Source of the DNA: Astropecten irregularis
Lineage: Eukaryota > Echinodermata > Asteroidea > Paxillosida > Astropectinidae
Length of the DNA: 64,000 nucleotides
Reading direction: 5' to 3'
NCBI GenBank assembly: GCA_963971285.1
Contig: OZ020261.1
Coordinates: 1,984,001 to 2,048,000 of the forward strand
Shown here: piece after piece, positions 10,354 to 28,399 of the stretch
How positions within the stretch are numbered: the first letter of the stretch is position 1
Layout of the letters: each line of letters starts with the position of its first letter
Notes under the pieces: generated by a model
The model's database searches: none
What the model saw: the letters and a program-made list of their open reading frames with translations, nothing else
What the model was told of the DNA's origin: nothing
Position numbers and translations under genes: made by a program

Positions 10354-10596
10354 AGAAGGTAGGTTTGTAGTGACACCATGTGTCTTCTGTAAGAGTGTGT
10401 GGTTCTGAGAAGAACTGGTGGTATTATCTCGACATTCCGAACAGTGTGCTCTGTTCGTCCTCAGGAGAGTGTCGCTCTCCTGAAAATGAACAGAGCTCAC
10501 TGTTTGGAACGTTGAGAAAACATACCACCAATTCTTCTCAGAACCACTCACTCTTACAGAAGAGATTACATGGTGTCACCGCAAACCTACCTTCTT
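10354..10596. mobile_element. Large near-perfect hairpin element
   Basis: Left arm from GAAGGTAGGTTTGTAGTGAC, right arm ending GTCACCGCAAACCTACCTTC. The arms pair through GGTTCTGAGAAGAA / TTCTTCTCAGAACC to a centre around CAGGAGAGTGTCGCTCTCCTG. About 243 bp with almost no loop. A half element with the same blocks lies at 47145-47250 inside a PAFAH1B intron. A foldback MITE is the likely class. Confidence 0.7.
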
Positions 10597-10599
10597 TCA

Positions 10600-11340
10600 A
10601 CAAAATGCTGTATGCTTTTACCAAACACGATCTTACAATCTTAATTTACTGAAGAGTTTGGAATCAACATGATCAGCACATAAACTCAATTCTACAGTTC
10701 CTTAAATGCGATCAACTACAGAAAAGACAAAAGAGTTTTACAACCGTTAAGTTTCTTGATAAATAGAAATCATTTTTGAATAATATTACTTATTTTTTTG
10801 TAACCAATAACTGTGGTTGATACTTTAACTTTATTTACATAATATATTGATAAACCTTTTTTCAAACTATCCAATTTTTTTTGTCAATATTTTTTGAAAG
10901 AAAATTTTTCTCAAAGATGATAATTCTAAAGCAAATTTGCTTAAACCGGACTTAAATTTAACTCTTTACGTGGACAAATAATTATTAGTATGCTACATAT
11001 GATCATTTTTCATGATTCATAATTTTGTTTTTCTGTCAAGGGTAAAAGGCTAAGTTTTTTATTATTCGTCCATTTAATTTTATGATTCATTTTTCAAATA
11101 ATATTTGTCATGTTAGACAATACTTTTTTATTATCCTACCATGCAACATATCAAATGGTTTGCAACTTCAGGAAAAGTCACAAGATTTTTTTTCTGTGGT
11201 CTTAACAAGTTTTTTGACTAAAGGGGTATCGCACATAATTTGTAAGATTTTAAAAAATGATAATAAAAAAGTAAAATCGAATAACAAACAAACAAAAATC
11301 ATCAAATAAACCACAAGGGAAACTGACTGGATTAAATTTC
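10600..11340. other. AT-rich interval, nothing recognised
   Basis: Long A and T runs. The short reading frames are those expected of AT-rich noise, with no protein-like composition, splice signals or repeat ends visible. Confidence 0.4.
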
Positions 11341-11341
11341 A

Positions 11342-11472
11342 ATCATTGAAAAGTGAACGAAGAAAAATTGACTGGAGCAGGATTCGAACCAGCAACTCCA
11401 GTGCAGTATTCAAGAAGTCACTGGTTCGAATCCCACTCCAGTTAATTTTCCTTTGTTCACTTTTCAATAAAA
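11342..11472. mobile_element. Foldback element with tRNA box B in both arms
   Basis: Ends ATTGAAAAGTGAACGAAG and CTTTGTTCACTTTTCAAT are inverted repeats. Each arm continues through ACTGGAGCAGGATTCGAACC or its inverse GGTTCGAATCCCACTCCAGT, so a tRNA T-arm (GGTTCGAATCC) occurs in both orientations. Related, non-palindromic copies with the same end lie at 40469-40616, 43772-43990, 53944-54180 and 55474-55713. Confidence 0.7.
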
Positions 11473-11800
11473 TACGGTAATAACACATTGGTCTAAGTTG
11501 GTCTTTTAGGTTAATTGGACTAAAAGGCATAGGTTTGTGAGGACGGATATCTAGTCTTGGTTCAAGACGATCTTGTTGATAATTTAATGTGTGATTGAGC
11601 GTGTACAAGGAACCCGAGACCAAAATAGTTTGTAATTGTGTAGAATGTGATTTAAGTTTGTCACTAAAAATAGGCGGTCTCCCAAATGGTCAATTATCTT
11701 TGTTCGTTTGGCAGTCAGAAGCCTTGAAACCACACACATACCGCTTACGCTATATCCCAAGGATATATGGATATATTTAGGACATAATGATTGTGACACT
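11473..11800 (-). repeat. Tail-like sequence of SINE family 1
   Basis: Near 11680-11770 the blocks GGTCAATTATCTTTGTTCG, TTGGCAGTCAGAAGCC, CGCTTACGCTATATCCCAAG match the region that follows the tRNA-like head in the copies at 43772, 53944 and 55474. The head itself is absent here. Confidence 0.5.
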
Positions 11801-13066
11801 AGGACTTTTGCGATGATTTAAACGGCGAAAGCGTGCAAAGAACATCGTGCATGAATAGTGCATTCTTAGTAAATACTGTACAGCCCCAAATCACGTTCTA
11901 CAGCTATGCTCATATGTCACACTCAAGCTCAAATGTTACAAAGAAAACAAAAACCCAACAGGATTGTTTGAGAAACTTCAAAAACTTCAACTATTATAAT
12001 TTGCTGACTTTTATAATACTTATAATTCTGCAATAATAAAATACACGCTTTTTCATCAATACTTGATACTTATAGATATAAACATTAACTTTTTGCATTT
12101 AATAGAACTTTATGATTTTGTTTGTCTCTTTTTAAGGGCAGTTTGTCGTTGCCCAAAATCTTGAAAGTTGTTAACACAATCGCAGAAATATGTGATAAGT
12201 ATAAAAGATTTATTCAAAATAAGTTGTTTTGCAAGTAGGGAATGCCAATTACTGTAGTGGCATTATTTTGAGGGGAAAAAAATTGAGTATTTGTTGTTGT
12301 TTTTGACGTTGTTTTGGCAATAAGAAGGCATAATATACATGCAAATGAAAGCTGGAAAAAAGTTAATTCAAATTTGCATTTTAGTTTTGTTTTGTATAAC
12401 TTTAAGAAAGCTTTAGAATCAGTTTACTAATTAATACCAATCATTATATTACACACAAAATTTTGATTTGTCAAACTTTTCAAAAAATATTAATTTATTT
12501 TTTAACTTTCTTATTTTCTTTTTTTGAGTATATAGTTATTTTTTTCTAAGATCAATTCTGCAGCCACCTTCATAACCTGGTAAGCACTTAACAAAAATTC
12601 TGCTTATGCTTACAAAAAGAGTTTAGTTGTCACAAGTACAAAGATACTTCTGCAGTTTGCATGAAAATCGTAAGAACTTTTTTATTTCCTGTTTTATTTC
12701 TCCAAAGTCAGACATTTTAAATAACCAGCAATTTCTTTTGCTTATTTTATTTGATAAACTCACAAAATATTTTCTTTCCAAAATAAGAAGGATGCGTGAT
12801 ATTTATAGTTGTAATATCTTAATATTACGATGTTTTGCATTAGATATTATTTAGCATTTAGGCATGTAAGGTAATTCACCACTTTTTGCACATGCCAAGC
12901 CTACTGAAATTCGTTTTGATAATAAACATTTTTATATGCTTTGCAGCTCAAAAACGTGGCCATCGTTTTAGAAGCAGATATATTTACAATGTGCAAGCAA
13001 AAACCATTTGGGACTTTAAAAAGTTGCATGAGGCACCCTTAACATCCATAAAATGGGAGATTTGGA
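11801..13066. other. AT-rich interval, nothing recognised
   Basis: No exon-like frame with conserved character. The frame at 12892 begins with a hydrophobic stretch but runs into a foldback repeat and lacks further support. Confidence 0.4.
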
Positions 13067-13205
13067 GCCGATTTCATAAAGCTCAGCGACGCGCTACAAC
13101 TCAATTTGCGACCCGTCGTAGCTGCGACGCATCGCATCTATGCGTAGAGTACATGTACGGATGCGTCTAAACTCTGCGATGACTCGTAAGTTTTATGAAA
13201 TCGGC
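13067..13205. mobile_element. Foldback MITE with GATTTCATAAA ends
   Basis: Left GAGCCGATTTCATAAAGCTC and right TTTTATGAAATCGGCCC are inverted. The interior is CpG-rich (GCGACGCATCGCATCTATGC). A similar end appears at 23482-23500 (TTTATGAAATCGGCCCC). Confidence 0.6.
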
Positions 13206-13407
13206 CCTTGACGGCTTAACTTGGAGTAAGTCCCGAGGTTGGACTTTGGGCAGGTTCTGGTATTTTCCATACCACCTTGACAAAAGGGCAGAATAACCAA
13301 GTATTTAAATTCAACTGGGAGAAACGTTCCGATCAGTGAACGTTTCAGGAAGAAATAAAACTCAAATATACAACTCATTCAATCCATCCGTGGTGTGAAA
13401 TCAATCA

Positions 13408-13421
13408 CCAGTAGAGGGCGC
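13408..13421 (+). promoter_or_regulatory. CTCF-like site
   Basis: CCAGTAGAGGGCGC fits the bilaterian CTCF core consensus CCASYAGRKGGCRS at every position. It lies between the glycosyltransferase-like gene and the 3' end of DCAF8. Binding is not shown by sequence alone. Similar words in other intergenic gaps are listed in the findings. Confidence 0.45.
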
Positions 13422-13552
13422 CATACTTCCCTAGCAATAACATATTTGGGAGCCAGTTCACTGGTGCTCTGTCTCCATACAATAGACTAGAAAATAATGG
13501 TTACCGTGGATGTCATGGCTTTTGTGTACACAGACAAGAGCATGCATATGCA

Positions 13553-13700
13553 AATGGGAGACTTTTGAGAACCGGTCTTCAGGTCAACAGCGCACGCGCA
13601 CGAACAACAGCGCAGGCGCAAAACAACGCGGGCATGCTCACAATTGCGTGCACGTGCGCTAGTTGTTGACTTGAAGACCGGTTCTCAAAAGTCTCCCATT
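13553..13700. mobile_element. Intact foldback MITE, AATGGGAGAC family
   Basis: 148 bp. AATGGGAGACTTTTGAGAAC is inverted at the right end (GTTCTCAAAAGTCTCCCATT). The arms extend through CGGTCTTCAGGTCAACAGCG / GACTTGAAGACCG to GCGCACGCGCA. It lies in the 3' flank or 3' UTR of DCAF8. Confidence 0.8.
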
Positions 13701-13791
13701 ATAATTGACCGCTTGGAAAACGTTCAAATTTGAATGACTTTGGCAGAAAATGGACTTTTCCGCTTGCTTGGGAGAGGGTGGTTGTTACCTT

Positions 13792-20599
<6,808 letters not shown>

Positions 20600-20660
20600 T
20601 GTCTCTCAGGTCAGAGTGCTTGTCATTCAGCTACTGACGAAATTTCGAAAAGATCATCTC
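20600..20660 (-). other. DCAF8 5' UTR part of the first coding exon
   Basis: On minus, the pyrimidine-rich TTTTTCTCTCTTTTAG ends at 20661 and is a strong 3' splice acceptor. The 61 bases between it and the ATG at 20599 would be 5' UTR. The donor exon must lie further right, towards the PSMD9 promoter, and was not identified with confidence. Confidence 0.55.
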
Positions 20661-20886
20661 CTAAAAGAGAGAAAAATATTGAAAAGCAAACATTTCAAGA
20701 GCAAACTGGATAAACTCGCTATTTTAACACCTTGAAGGATAACTTCGTGCTTCGATCCTTATACCGTTAGCCCTCCATCAACCATCTCTCTTGAGAAAGG
20801 CCCCTGGCTTTGCTCAGGCAAACGAGCAGCATGCTGTATTCATATGGAGCTGAATCCATTTGTACTAATATAGCCACCTTCTAGTT

Positions 20887-20962
20887 AGTTGCGATGATCT
20901 TAACCCTTGGCCTGACATGGGGACTGGGACCTGTCTGACCAAGGGTTACGATCATCGCAACT
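20887..20962. mobile_element. Palindromic MITE, AGTTGCGATGATC family, copy 1
   Basis: AGTTGCGATGATCTTAACCC is inverted at the right (GGGTTACGATCATCGCAACT) around a short GACATGGGGACTGGGACC centre. Copy 2 is at 21131-21220 and copy 3 at 45165-45284, each with the same arms and a differing middle. Confidence 0.7.
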
Positions 20963-21130
20963 ACCTCAGCACTACCTCCTAGTCACTTTATTTATTTGCC
21001 AATCAGAAGCCATGAAACCATTTACATAGCACTATATCCCAAGGATTATTTCAGATACACGCAGCATTAGCAATGCTGCAACCTAACAAGTCCTGGAAAG
21101 AAGAATCATGTCACTGTCTACTGTCCGAGT

Positions 21131-21220
21131 AGTTGCGATGATCGTAACCCTACGGCTGACATGGGGACTGGAACCCAAGGTCCCAGTCCCCATGTTTCTA
21201 GGGTTACGATCATCGTAACT
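21131..21220. mobile_element. Palindromic MITE, AGTTGCGATGATC family, copy 2
   Basis: Arms AGTTGCGATGATCGTAACCC and GGGTTACGATCATCGTAACT, with CATGGGGACTGG and CCAGTCCCCATG pairing further in. Only about 170 bp from copy 1, in the gap between DCAF8 and PSMD9. Confidence 0.7.
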
Positions 21221-21572
21221 GAGTTACTGTCTGAGTAGGCAGGACTTCTTTTTTTGTTGTCGAAAGTAATTTTTTGAATGGTGCAAGTAAATCTTTGAGA
21301 TCTCTTAACACTAGGTCCAGGGTATTATTGTAAACCATTACTGGGGATTGTGATAAGAAGGGATCTTCCAAAACATTGATAATTTTAGCTCTTAACTAGC
21401 TTCTACTCCTCAAAAATGATACTTTTGACTTTCGGAAAATGTTCCTGGGTCCACTCCTTAAAAGCCTAGATTGAAGAAATTTGTGCAACATTTCAGTGTA
21501 AAATTGCCATTTTCTTACGCGCTCCGTGAAAACAGCCCGTCTAATCGCGTGAGGTCATTTTTTCTGGTCTGG

Positions 21573-21775
21573 TTAGTCTAGTGCCCAGACCCAACAGATC
21601 AAGAGTGCTCTAAATGTTAGAGTGGAAACCAGACTATTCTCATCCGCTGCCGTCCGTGAAAGGTTAGATTTTCGTTACGGTTTTTACCCCACAAATTCCC
21701 TCGAAATCAAAAGTCTACCCTCTTTCCACAAAATTTACCTTGCTAATAATGTAGAATAGGACACCACGAACGTAT
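21573..21775. repeat. Dispersed repeat, copy 2 (paired with 7441-7690)
   Basis: Blocks GGTTAGTCTAGTGCCCAGACCC, GAAACCAGACTATTC, TCTTTCCACAAAATTTACCTTG and AGGACACCACGA occur in the same order as in the other copy. Element type unknown. Confidence 0.55.
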
Positions 21776-22488
21776 AAAACATTAAAAGTAGTTTTCCTTT
21801 CCTTTATAGTTTTGGGACCCGTCTTATCACAATCCCTCATTACCAATACTAGTACATTGTGCATACAACTTACAAGACTGAACCGTCACTGAACGATTAT
21901 GTCAAATTGTGGATCACTATGTTTTGAGTATGATCTCGCATTTTAATTTTGTGCATAAAACACCACTTCACTGTACATGTACACATTTATGCCCAATTCA
22001 CTTAAGTTCAGTCTTCACAAGTTCAGGTTTTCCTCAACTATTTTTCATTTGACTCAAGTTGCGATGTGCAATCAGATTTGCTCAGACCGACCATTAAGGA
22101 CCAAAGAAGGGACGAGAAAGACGGAAAGAGCATTTTACACGACAAAACCGACAGAAATAAGGACTGGAAACTTACTCAAAATCGCTAAAAAGCCAATCAA
22201 ATCCTTCAGGATGATGTCTGTGTTGTTTTCCCAAAATGTCCAATAGCGCCCTCTGTTGACAGATGCCAGAATCCCTGTGGAAAATGGAAAAATGCTAATT
22301 ATTGGTGTGCAAGTGATCAAAACTGACTTTCAAACGTTTGAATTTAACACATTCACAACATTTAAGTAGAGCTCTCTCTTGTGTTTGAAAACAGATTTAC
22401 TTTTAAGAACGAAATGAGTAAAAACTCAAAATCTCAACGATGACAGCGATAGCGCCCTCTCGTGTTTGAAATCATACAAGCAACAAAG

Positions 22489-25400
22489 ATGGCTGCGCCC
22501 ATGAACAACAGACAGAAGGTCCAAGATTTAATGACTGAGAAAGACTCGATAGAAAAAGAGATTAAGGATTTGCATGAAATTCTAGATGCTGTAAGTAGCT
22601 CTACAGAACATAGTAAAGCAATTTGGTTAATGGTTTTGGCATTTATAAGTCTTGAACTAAGTAAGTTGAAGCCTGCAACGTGAGTGGCAGGGCCCCCAGC
22701 ATGCCCAGGGGTCAGTGGAGTGCCACTGCCACTCACGCATGTCCACTGCCCACTGGCACTGGCGGTAACACTCACTAAAGTAACAGCCTACAGGTCAACT
22801 CGCCTCCTAGCCGACTCGCCTCCTGACCGACTTGCCCCCTGGCGAGTCGCCCCCTCCCTGACTCGCCCCCTGTTTGTCATTATGACAATGTTTTTGAGTT
22901 TTTGTGACTCTTTCATCTTTGAGATAAAATATCTATTTTTTGTTTTATTCTATAATGTTTTTTCTTTACTTATTTTGTTATCGTTTTGTTTTAAAATGTC
23001 CTAAGTGTTAGGCCCCTATATTGTTGACATTTTTTGTAGCCTTTTTTTCATTATGATGTTACATTTTGTTGTATGGTTTGTTTCAAGTGTTTTTGTTGAC
23101 TTGTTTTTCTTGTTTTTAAGTTGTGTTTTTTAAGTTTTGATATTTTTGGTTTTGCAAAGGAAATAATAAATTGCTTGAACTGCAATCGAACCAGGAGTTT
23201 GTTTGTGGACTTTGTGCATTTTCATACTTTTCATATAAAATGTTCGACATAAACACATACATGTATAGTACTTAGTAGGCCCTACAAAAGGGTTAGAAGC
23301 ATTTGGGTATTAATTATGATTAATAATTGTCTTCATATTTTGCATCTCATTCCTGAATAAATTAGGGGGCGAGTTGGCCAGGGGTGAATCAGGGAGGGGG
23401 CAAGTCAGCCAGGGGGCGAGTCGGCTTGGAGGCGAGTTGGTAAGGGGCGAGTCGGTCAGGGGGCGAGTTGGCAAGGGGGCAGAGCTTTATGAAATCGGCC
23501 CCTGGTCATGCTGGTAGTGGCACTGGGTCTAACATTTTGACATCACATTTTGCTCTTTATTACAGGAAGGTGGTGTTGGAATGACTGCACCTTTGATAGA
23601 TCCAGAAGGTTACCCACGAAACGATATAAACGTCTACAATGTCAGAACGGCTAGACATAGAATAATATGTAAGTTCCTATTAAACATATCAACCATTTAC
23701 TTTATTTGGTCATGCCAACTTCAGAAATTGCAGCAATAGCCAGGCCTTCATTTTAATAAAAATGAGGAGAGCTGCAAATCATTCTCCTTATATCAACATA
23801 GAGAATTAAGGAGAGTGATTTGCTCTCACTAACAATAATCAAGTTTGAGCTGCAAATCCAACTCCTTAAATCAATATAGGGCCTATACTCATACTAGTGA
23901 ATAAAGAGAGCAGTTTGCTCTTGCTAAACCAAGTTTTTGCATGTGTCTGGTGTCAGAAAAAGAGAACATGCAAACATTTGCTTGTCCTGTTGAAAAAGAT
24001 TTCAAAAATATAATACTATTTTTATATTTTGTTATTTTTGTATAAAGGGTAAATGTCAGCTGGAAAAATGTATGTGATATTTTGAAAAAAGGCAGCTCTC
24101 CTTAAATTGTTAAGGAGCTCTTTTTTCACTCTCGGAAAACATTAAGAGGAGCAGGGGAGAGTGATCACTCTCACTCTCCTTAAAAATTAAGGTCTGAATA
24201 CTAGTGAATAGCAAGCTCCTTAGTTTTAAGAGACACATGAGATACATTTTCCACAAAGTATCCACCATATAAACCTGTATCAACCACCAAGCAACATATC
24301 CACAACCTGTCCACCACCTATTCACTCACTATATTCACTCATTATCCACCAACAATGGGCTCCCAGTTATCTTTTCCACTTTCTCTCCAGGTCTTCAAAA
24401 TGACCACAAGGCACTGATGGTGCAGATTGAGAACAGTCTACATGACCTGCATGGCTCTGAGCGGCAGCTTCGCAATCAAGGTGGTACCCTGCCGACCAAT
24501 GGAGCCAGTAGTGGGGCTGAAGCACTGGTACCCTTTGCCATGATTGACATTGTCTCGGAGGGTTCACCGGCTGAGGATGCGGTAAGAGCAACATGACCGA
24601 TACAATAATCCATTCCACTGCCTGACTAAAACCAGGAGCCAATTTTATAGTGTACTGCTTAAACCCTAACCCTCTACCACACAAGTGCTGCTTACCACAC
24701 ACTACCACAGTCTCCACAGGGGAACTGTATCATAAGCCACGCATTAACACAAAAATACACTGTCTGACTGTGTTGTATTGTGGTATGCAGGATACCATAT
24801 TTACAACAGGACAACCATGTGTGGTAACATGTGCTATGCATGTGGGTTAGGGTTTGGTATATACAACTGTATAATGATGAGCAAATGAGCAATTATGAGA
24901 TTATACTCAAGAGTAAGGAGGGTCTGGCATTTCAAGTGCATTCTCAAAGGCCTTTTTAAAAAGACCTTGGTAGGAGCAAATTTCAAAGCTCCTAGCTTAT
25001 ACATGTACTTGTAAGTTAATTATTAGTTGATGAACCATAAGCAGCAGTTTTGTGACTTATATTAATACTATCATATTATATGGCCCTATTTTGAAACATT
25101 GGCTCTTGCTCTGGCTACGGCTCTGATTTTTGCATCTGTTTTAGAGTATCAGGCATTGAAATAAGGGCTTTTGGCTATGGTTCTAATACAAACAATCTGT
25201 GAAGAACTATAACACAACTTCAAAAGCCACAGCCTGTATTATTTTATTACCTTTTTTTATTTCAGACTATGAAGCCGTAGCCAGAGCCGCAGACCAATTT
25301 TTTTTCCCTGGGCTTTCTCCTTTCAATTCACATCTTTGTTGTGGTTGCAGGGTTTGCTTGTCGGAGATGAGATCATCGAGTTTGGACACGTGAACGCTTC

Positions 25401-27220
25401 CAACTTCAAGACGTTGCAAGATGTTGGAAGCGTGGTTCGAGACAGCCAAGGGGTAAGACAAAGAGGCATATAGGTCACTATATATGAATCATTCCGATCT
25501 TCTTAATAGTCCAACCTATCCACATCCACATCCACAATGCCTATTCATCAACACATAATCTATCCACCATGTTTCTGTTATCAATCATCCACACATCCAC
25601 CACTGTCCACTATATATCCACAACCTATCCAATCCAGGAACTGTCTATACCTCCTAAAGTCTGTCGAATTCTATACAATCTACCGACTGTTCACCAAATA
25701 TCAACCATATTCATATACCTGTATCAACCATCAACAACCTATCCACAACCTGTCCAATGTTTATTTGCTCTCTGCAATCAATCATCCACATATCCACCAC
25801 TCTCTACAACATATCCACAACTCCAATCTAGGAGTGATCTATACCATCTACCAACTGCACTGTTCACCAACTATCCACCATCTACATGTACCTTTATCAA
25901 CCATCAACAACCTATCCACAACCTGTCCAACGTCTATTTGCTCTCTGCAATCAGTCATCCACATATCCACCACTGTCCACCACTCCAATCTAGGAGTAAT
26001 CTATACCATCTACCAACTGCACTGTTCACCAACTATCCACCATCTACATGTACCTTTATCAACCATCAACAACCTATCCACAACCTGTCCAATGTCTATT
26101 TGCTCTCTGCAATCAATCATCCACATATCCACCACTCTCTACAACCTATCCACCACTCCAATCTAGGAGTAATCTATAACATCTCCCAACTGCCAGTGAC
26201 TGCACTGTTCACCAACTATCCACCATACATGTCCCTTTATCAACCAGCATCCACAACCTATCCACAATCTATATTCACAACCTGTCCATCTAACCACCAC
26301 CTTGCTCTATGCAGTCAATCATACACATCTATCCACCACTGTCCACCACCTATCCACCACTCCAGTCTAGGAGTAATCTATACCATCTATCAACTGCACT
26401 GTTCACCAACTATTCACCATACATGTCCCTTTATCAACCAGCATCCACAACCTATCCACAACCTGTCAATCTAACCATCACCTTGCCGTTTGCAGTCAAT
26501 CATCCACATATCCACCACTATCCACCACTAGTTGTCTGAGAGGTTTGATGTAATTAAAATTAACCGTTTTTGCATTTTGTTTTCATCATGCAGAAATCCT
26601 TGAGGGTTGTGACACTTCGTGAAGGGAAGGGAGTGGCTCTGTCGTTGACACCTCAGTCATGGAGTGGGCGTGGCTTATTAGGGTAAGACTATACAGCATT
26701 GACTGGCAGTGAGAGGACTAGTGCATGTCTATGTGCCCTGAGGGATAGGTGCCTATCATATAGTTGATTTTAGTAACAAGTGGACATCACAAAATCATTT
26801 TGTTCATGCGTGCTAATTGGCAGCAGTCCAATTGTTTTGTTCCATGTTTGTAAACATGTTTTTATCTGTACAATAATATATATTACTGGGAATGTGTCAT
26901 TAGGGAGACTTTCCCATAGGGTGGTGCACAAACTTTACTTATCTATTTCTAAGCATCCTCCAAACCAATGAACTTGAAATTGACATTATGTTCATATTGA
27001 GAGCATTCTCTGTCTTCTATTTAAATATGGATAGTAAAAAATATGTCTATAAAAGGTAGCTGGTATAATAGGGAGACACCGAAAATTCTCCCTATTTGCA
27101 GATGTCTCCCAAATGTTCACTTTTAGACGTTTAAGTGTCTCCCTAATATGCAATTTACCAACATGAAATTTGTGTCTTAATCTTTTTTGAAGGTGCAACA
27201 TCATTCCATTGAAGAAGTGA
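22489..27220 (+). CDS. PSMD9: 26S proteasome non-ATPase regulatory subunit 9 (assembly chaperone p27)
   Basis: Chaperone (Nas2 in yeast) that binds the Rpt5/PSMC3 tail during base assembly of the 19S proteasome. Exons 22489-22590, 23566-23668, 24391-24581, 25351-25452, 26594-26682 and 27193-27220 join in phase to 204 residues. The N-terminal helix (MAAPMNNRQKVQDLM..EKEIKDLHEIL) is the family's coiled coil. [26 protein letters not shown] is the conserved linker. A PDZ domain spans about 110-190 (FAMIDIVSEGSPAEDAGLLV, DEIIEFGHVNASNF), and the C-terminus GLLGCNIIPLKK is diagnostic. The ATG at 22489 is preferred over an upstream GTG-type frame because it gives MAAP... as in orthologues. Polyadenylation signals AATAAA lie at 27594-27599 and 27615-27620. 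Divergent from DCAF8. Confidence 0.94.
22683..23530. mobile_element. Large foldback element with minisatellite arms, PSMD9 intron 1
   Basis: Left arm: CAGCATGCCCAGGGG then tandem GACTCGCCCCCTGGC-like units at 22795-22875. Right arm: inverse units GGGGGCGAGTCGG at 23365-23480, then CCCCTGGTCATGCTGG and AGTGGCACTGGG at 23500-23530. The interior is T-rich with no coding capacity. About 850 bp, almost filling the 975-bp intron. Confidence 0.65.
24659..24855. mobile_element. MITE with telomere-like ends, copy 2, PSMD9 intron 3
   Basis: TTAAACCCTAACCCTCTACC to GTGGGTTAGGGTTTGG, with internal CACACACTACCACAGTCTCC and GTGGTATGCAGGATACCA as in copy 1 at 3419-3619. More diverged than copy 1. Confidence 0.65.
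25090..25310. mobile_element. Foldback element with GGCTCT/AGAGCC arms, PSMD9 intron 3
   Basis: Left TTGGCTCTTGCTCTGGCTACGG, right GAAGCCGTAGCCAGAGCCGC. The core (TTTTAGAGTATCAGGCATTG, AACTTCAAAAGCCACAGCC) resembles the hexamer-arm foldback family. Ends 40 bases before exon 4. Confidence 0.6.
25500..26535. repeat. Long-unit minisatellite, PSMD9 intron 4
   Basis: Units of about 160-205 bp marked by TCTAGGAGT(A/G)ATCTATA at about 25828, 25989, 26162 and 26367. Each contains CACAACCTGTCCAATGTC, CTCTCTGCAATCAATCATCC and repeated ATCCACC motifs. Purine-poor on plus (A/C/T-rich) and open in more than one frame, which produces long spurious reading frames. It nearly fills the intron. Confidence 0.8.
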
Positions 27221-27659
27221 GCAAGATGAGCGTGAACTGATGAAGAAAGAAGTCCTACCAGAAAGAAGCTGTTATTTTGCTGCATCTATGGAGCGCCACT
27301 GATCAATTGAAAAGCGTACACATTATGACAGGTTGTACAGACTATGCATTACAGAACTGAGCCCAGTCTAGTACAGGTTTCTTACTTATCAGCGCCTATT
27401 CAGTGTACCTTACCACTTAAACAGCTATCATATACTCCTAGCATGCTTCAGTGCTGATGTGATTACACCATGGACCCTAATTACACCAGCTGGGAGTGAA
27501 AATGTGGCTGTAATCTTATTCAGATTGTCTCAGTGGAAACACAGCGCAGTGCTCATGAATATGAACCCCAGAATCTGGGGTTGGTGAAAATGTAATAAAC
27601 GTTTTTGTAATGTAAATAAACATTCGGAAATAGTGTTGAATTTGTAGCAAAATTATTGG

Positions 27660-27890
27660 TGTGGGATCTTTTGCTCATGAATTCTTAAGACCAAAAATAA
27701 TTTTGATCTTGCCAAGATCAAATATCCTTCTTTATGAAAAAGTGAGTCGTGTTTTTACTATTTTCTCTGACTCAGATGTCCAATTGAGCTCAAATTTTCA
27801 CAGGCTGATTATTTCATGTATATGCTGGATTAGACAAAGTGTGAGTGCTGTTCTGTCACCTTTACTAATGCCTTTTAACAAGGAGATTGA
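27660..27890 (+). repeat. Dispersed foldback repeat fragment
   Basis: AAGTGAGTCGTGTTTTTAC, CAATTGAGCTCAAATTTTCA and GTGAGTGCTGTTCTGTCACC match the repeat at 61140-61400 and, inverted, 1540-1910. It explains the first part of an ORF at 27661-28164 that might otherwise be taken for a gene. Confidence 0.6.
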
Positions 27891-28399
27891 ATGTTTTTCA
27901 TTCATCTATCCGTGCAAAATTGCACGGTCCATTAAAAAGTTCAGAAAGACATGCTTCAAATGCATTGAATACCTCTATGAAAGAATGAGTTTTGTCAATC
28001 CAGAATGCTATCAGCTGGTTCCCTGTTATACACTGCGCCACAGCTTAAAGACACAGCTATTGGTAACCAGTGCAACCACTCCACATAAACTTGATGATGT
28101 TCAACCTAAAAAACAAAACATGACTCGACAAGATTGCAGGAGAAACATTAAAAATCTTGTTTAAAAATCATTTTATTATTATTGTTAAAATAAATACACA
28201 TCATAATAGCCATACTATGTGTACATTAATGTACCTAGACAATTTAGTTCCATTTTCACGCAAATCATCATATCCATCAAAATCCATTGACTAGTGTTTT
28301 GTAGGGTTTCGATAGATGCAGGATCAACGTCAAGACATCAGATTTTTATAGACATCTTACCACTGGATGGGATAACTTAAATTTGGCTCTTTCCCTGAG

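Noticed and set aside
12892..13170. Frame beginning with a hydrophobic, signal-peptide-like stretch
   Set aside because: The C-terminal half lies in a foldback MITE (13067-13205), there is no splice donor, and the region is AT-rich where hydrophobic frames arise by chance.
25537..26539. 200-300 codon Thr/Pro/Ile/His-rich frames
   Set aside because: They are translations of the long-unit minisatellite in PSMD9 intron 4, which is spliced out between two well-defined exons.
27661..28164. 167-codon plus-strand frame
   Set aside because: Its first third is a dispersed repeat also found at 61140 and 1540, and the remainder has no recognisable domain or splice context.
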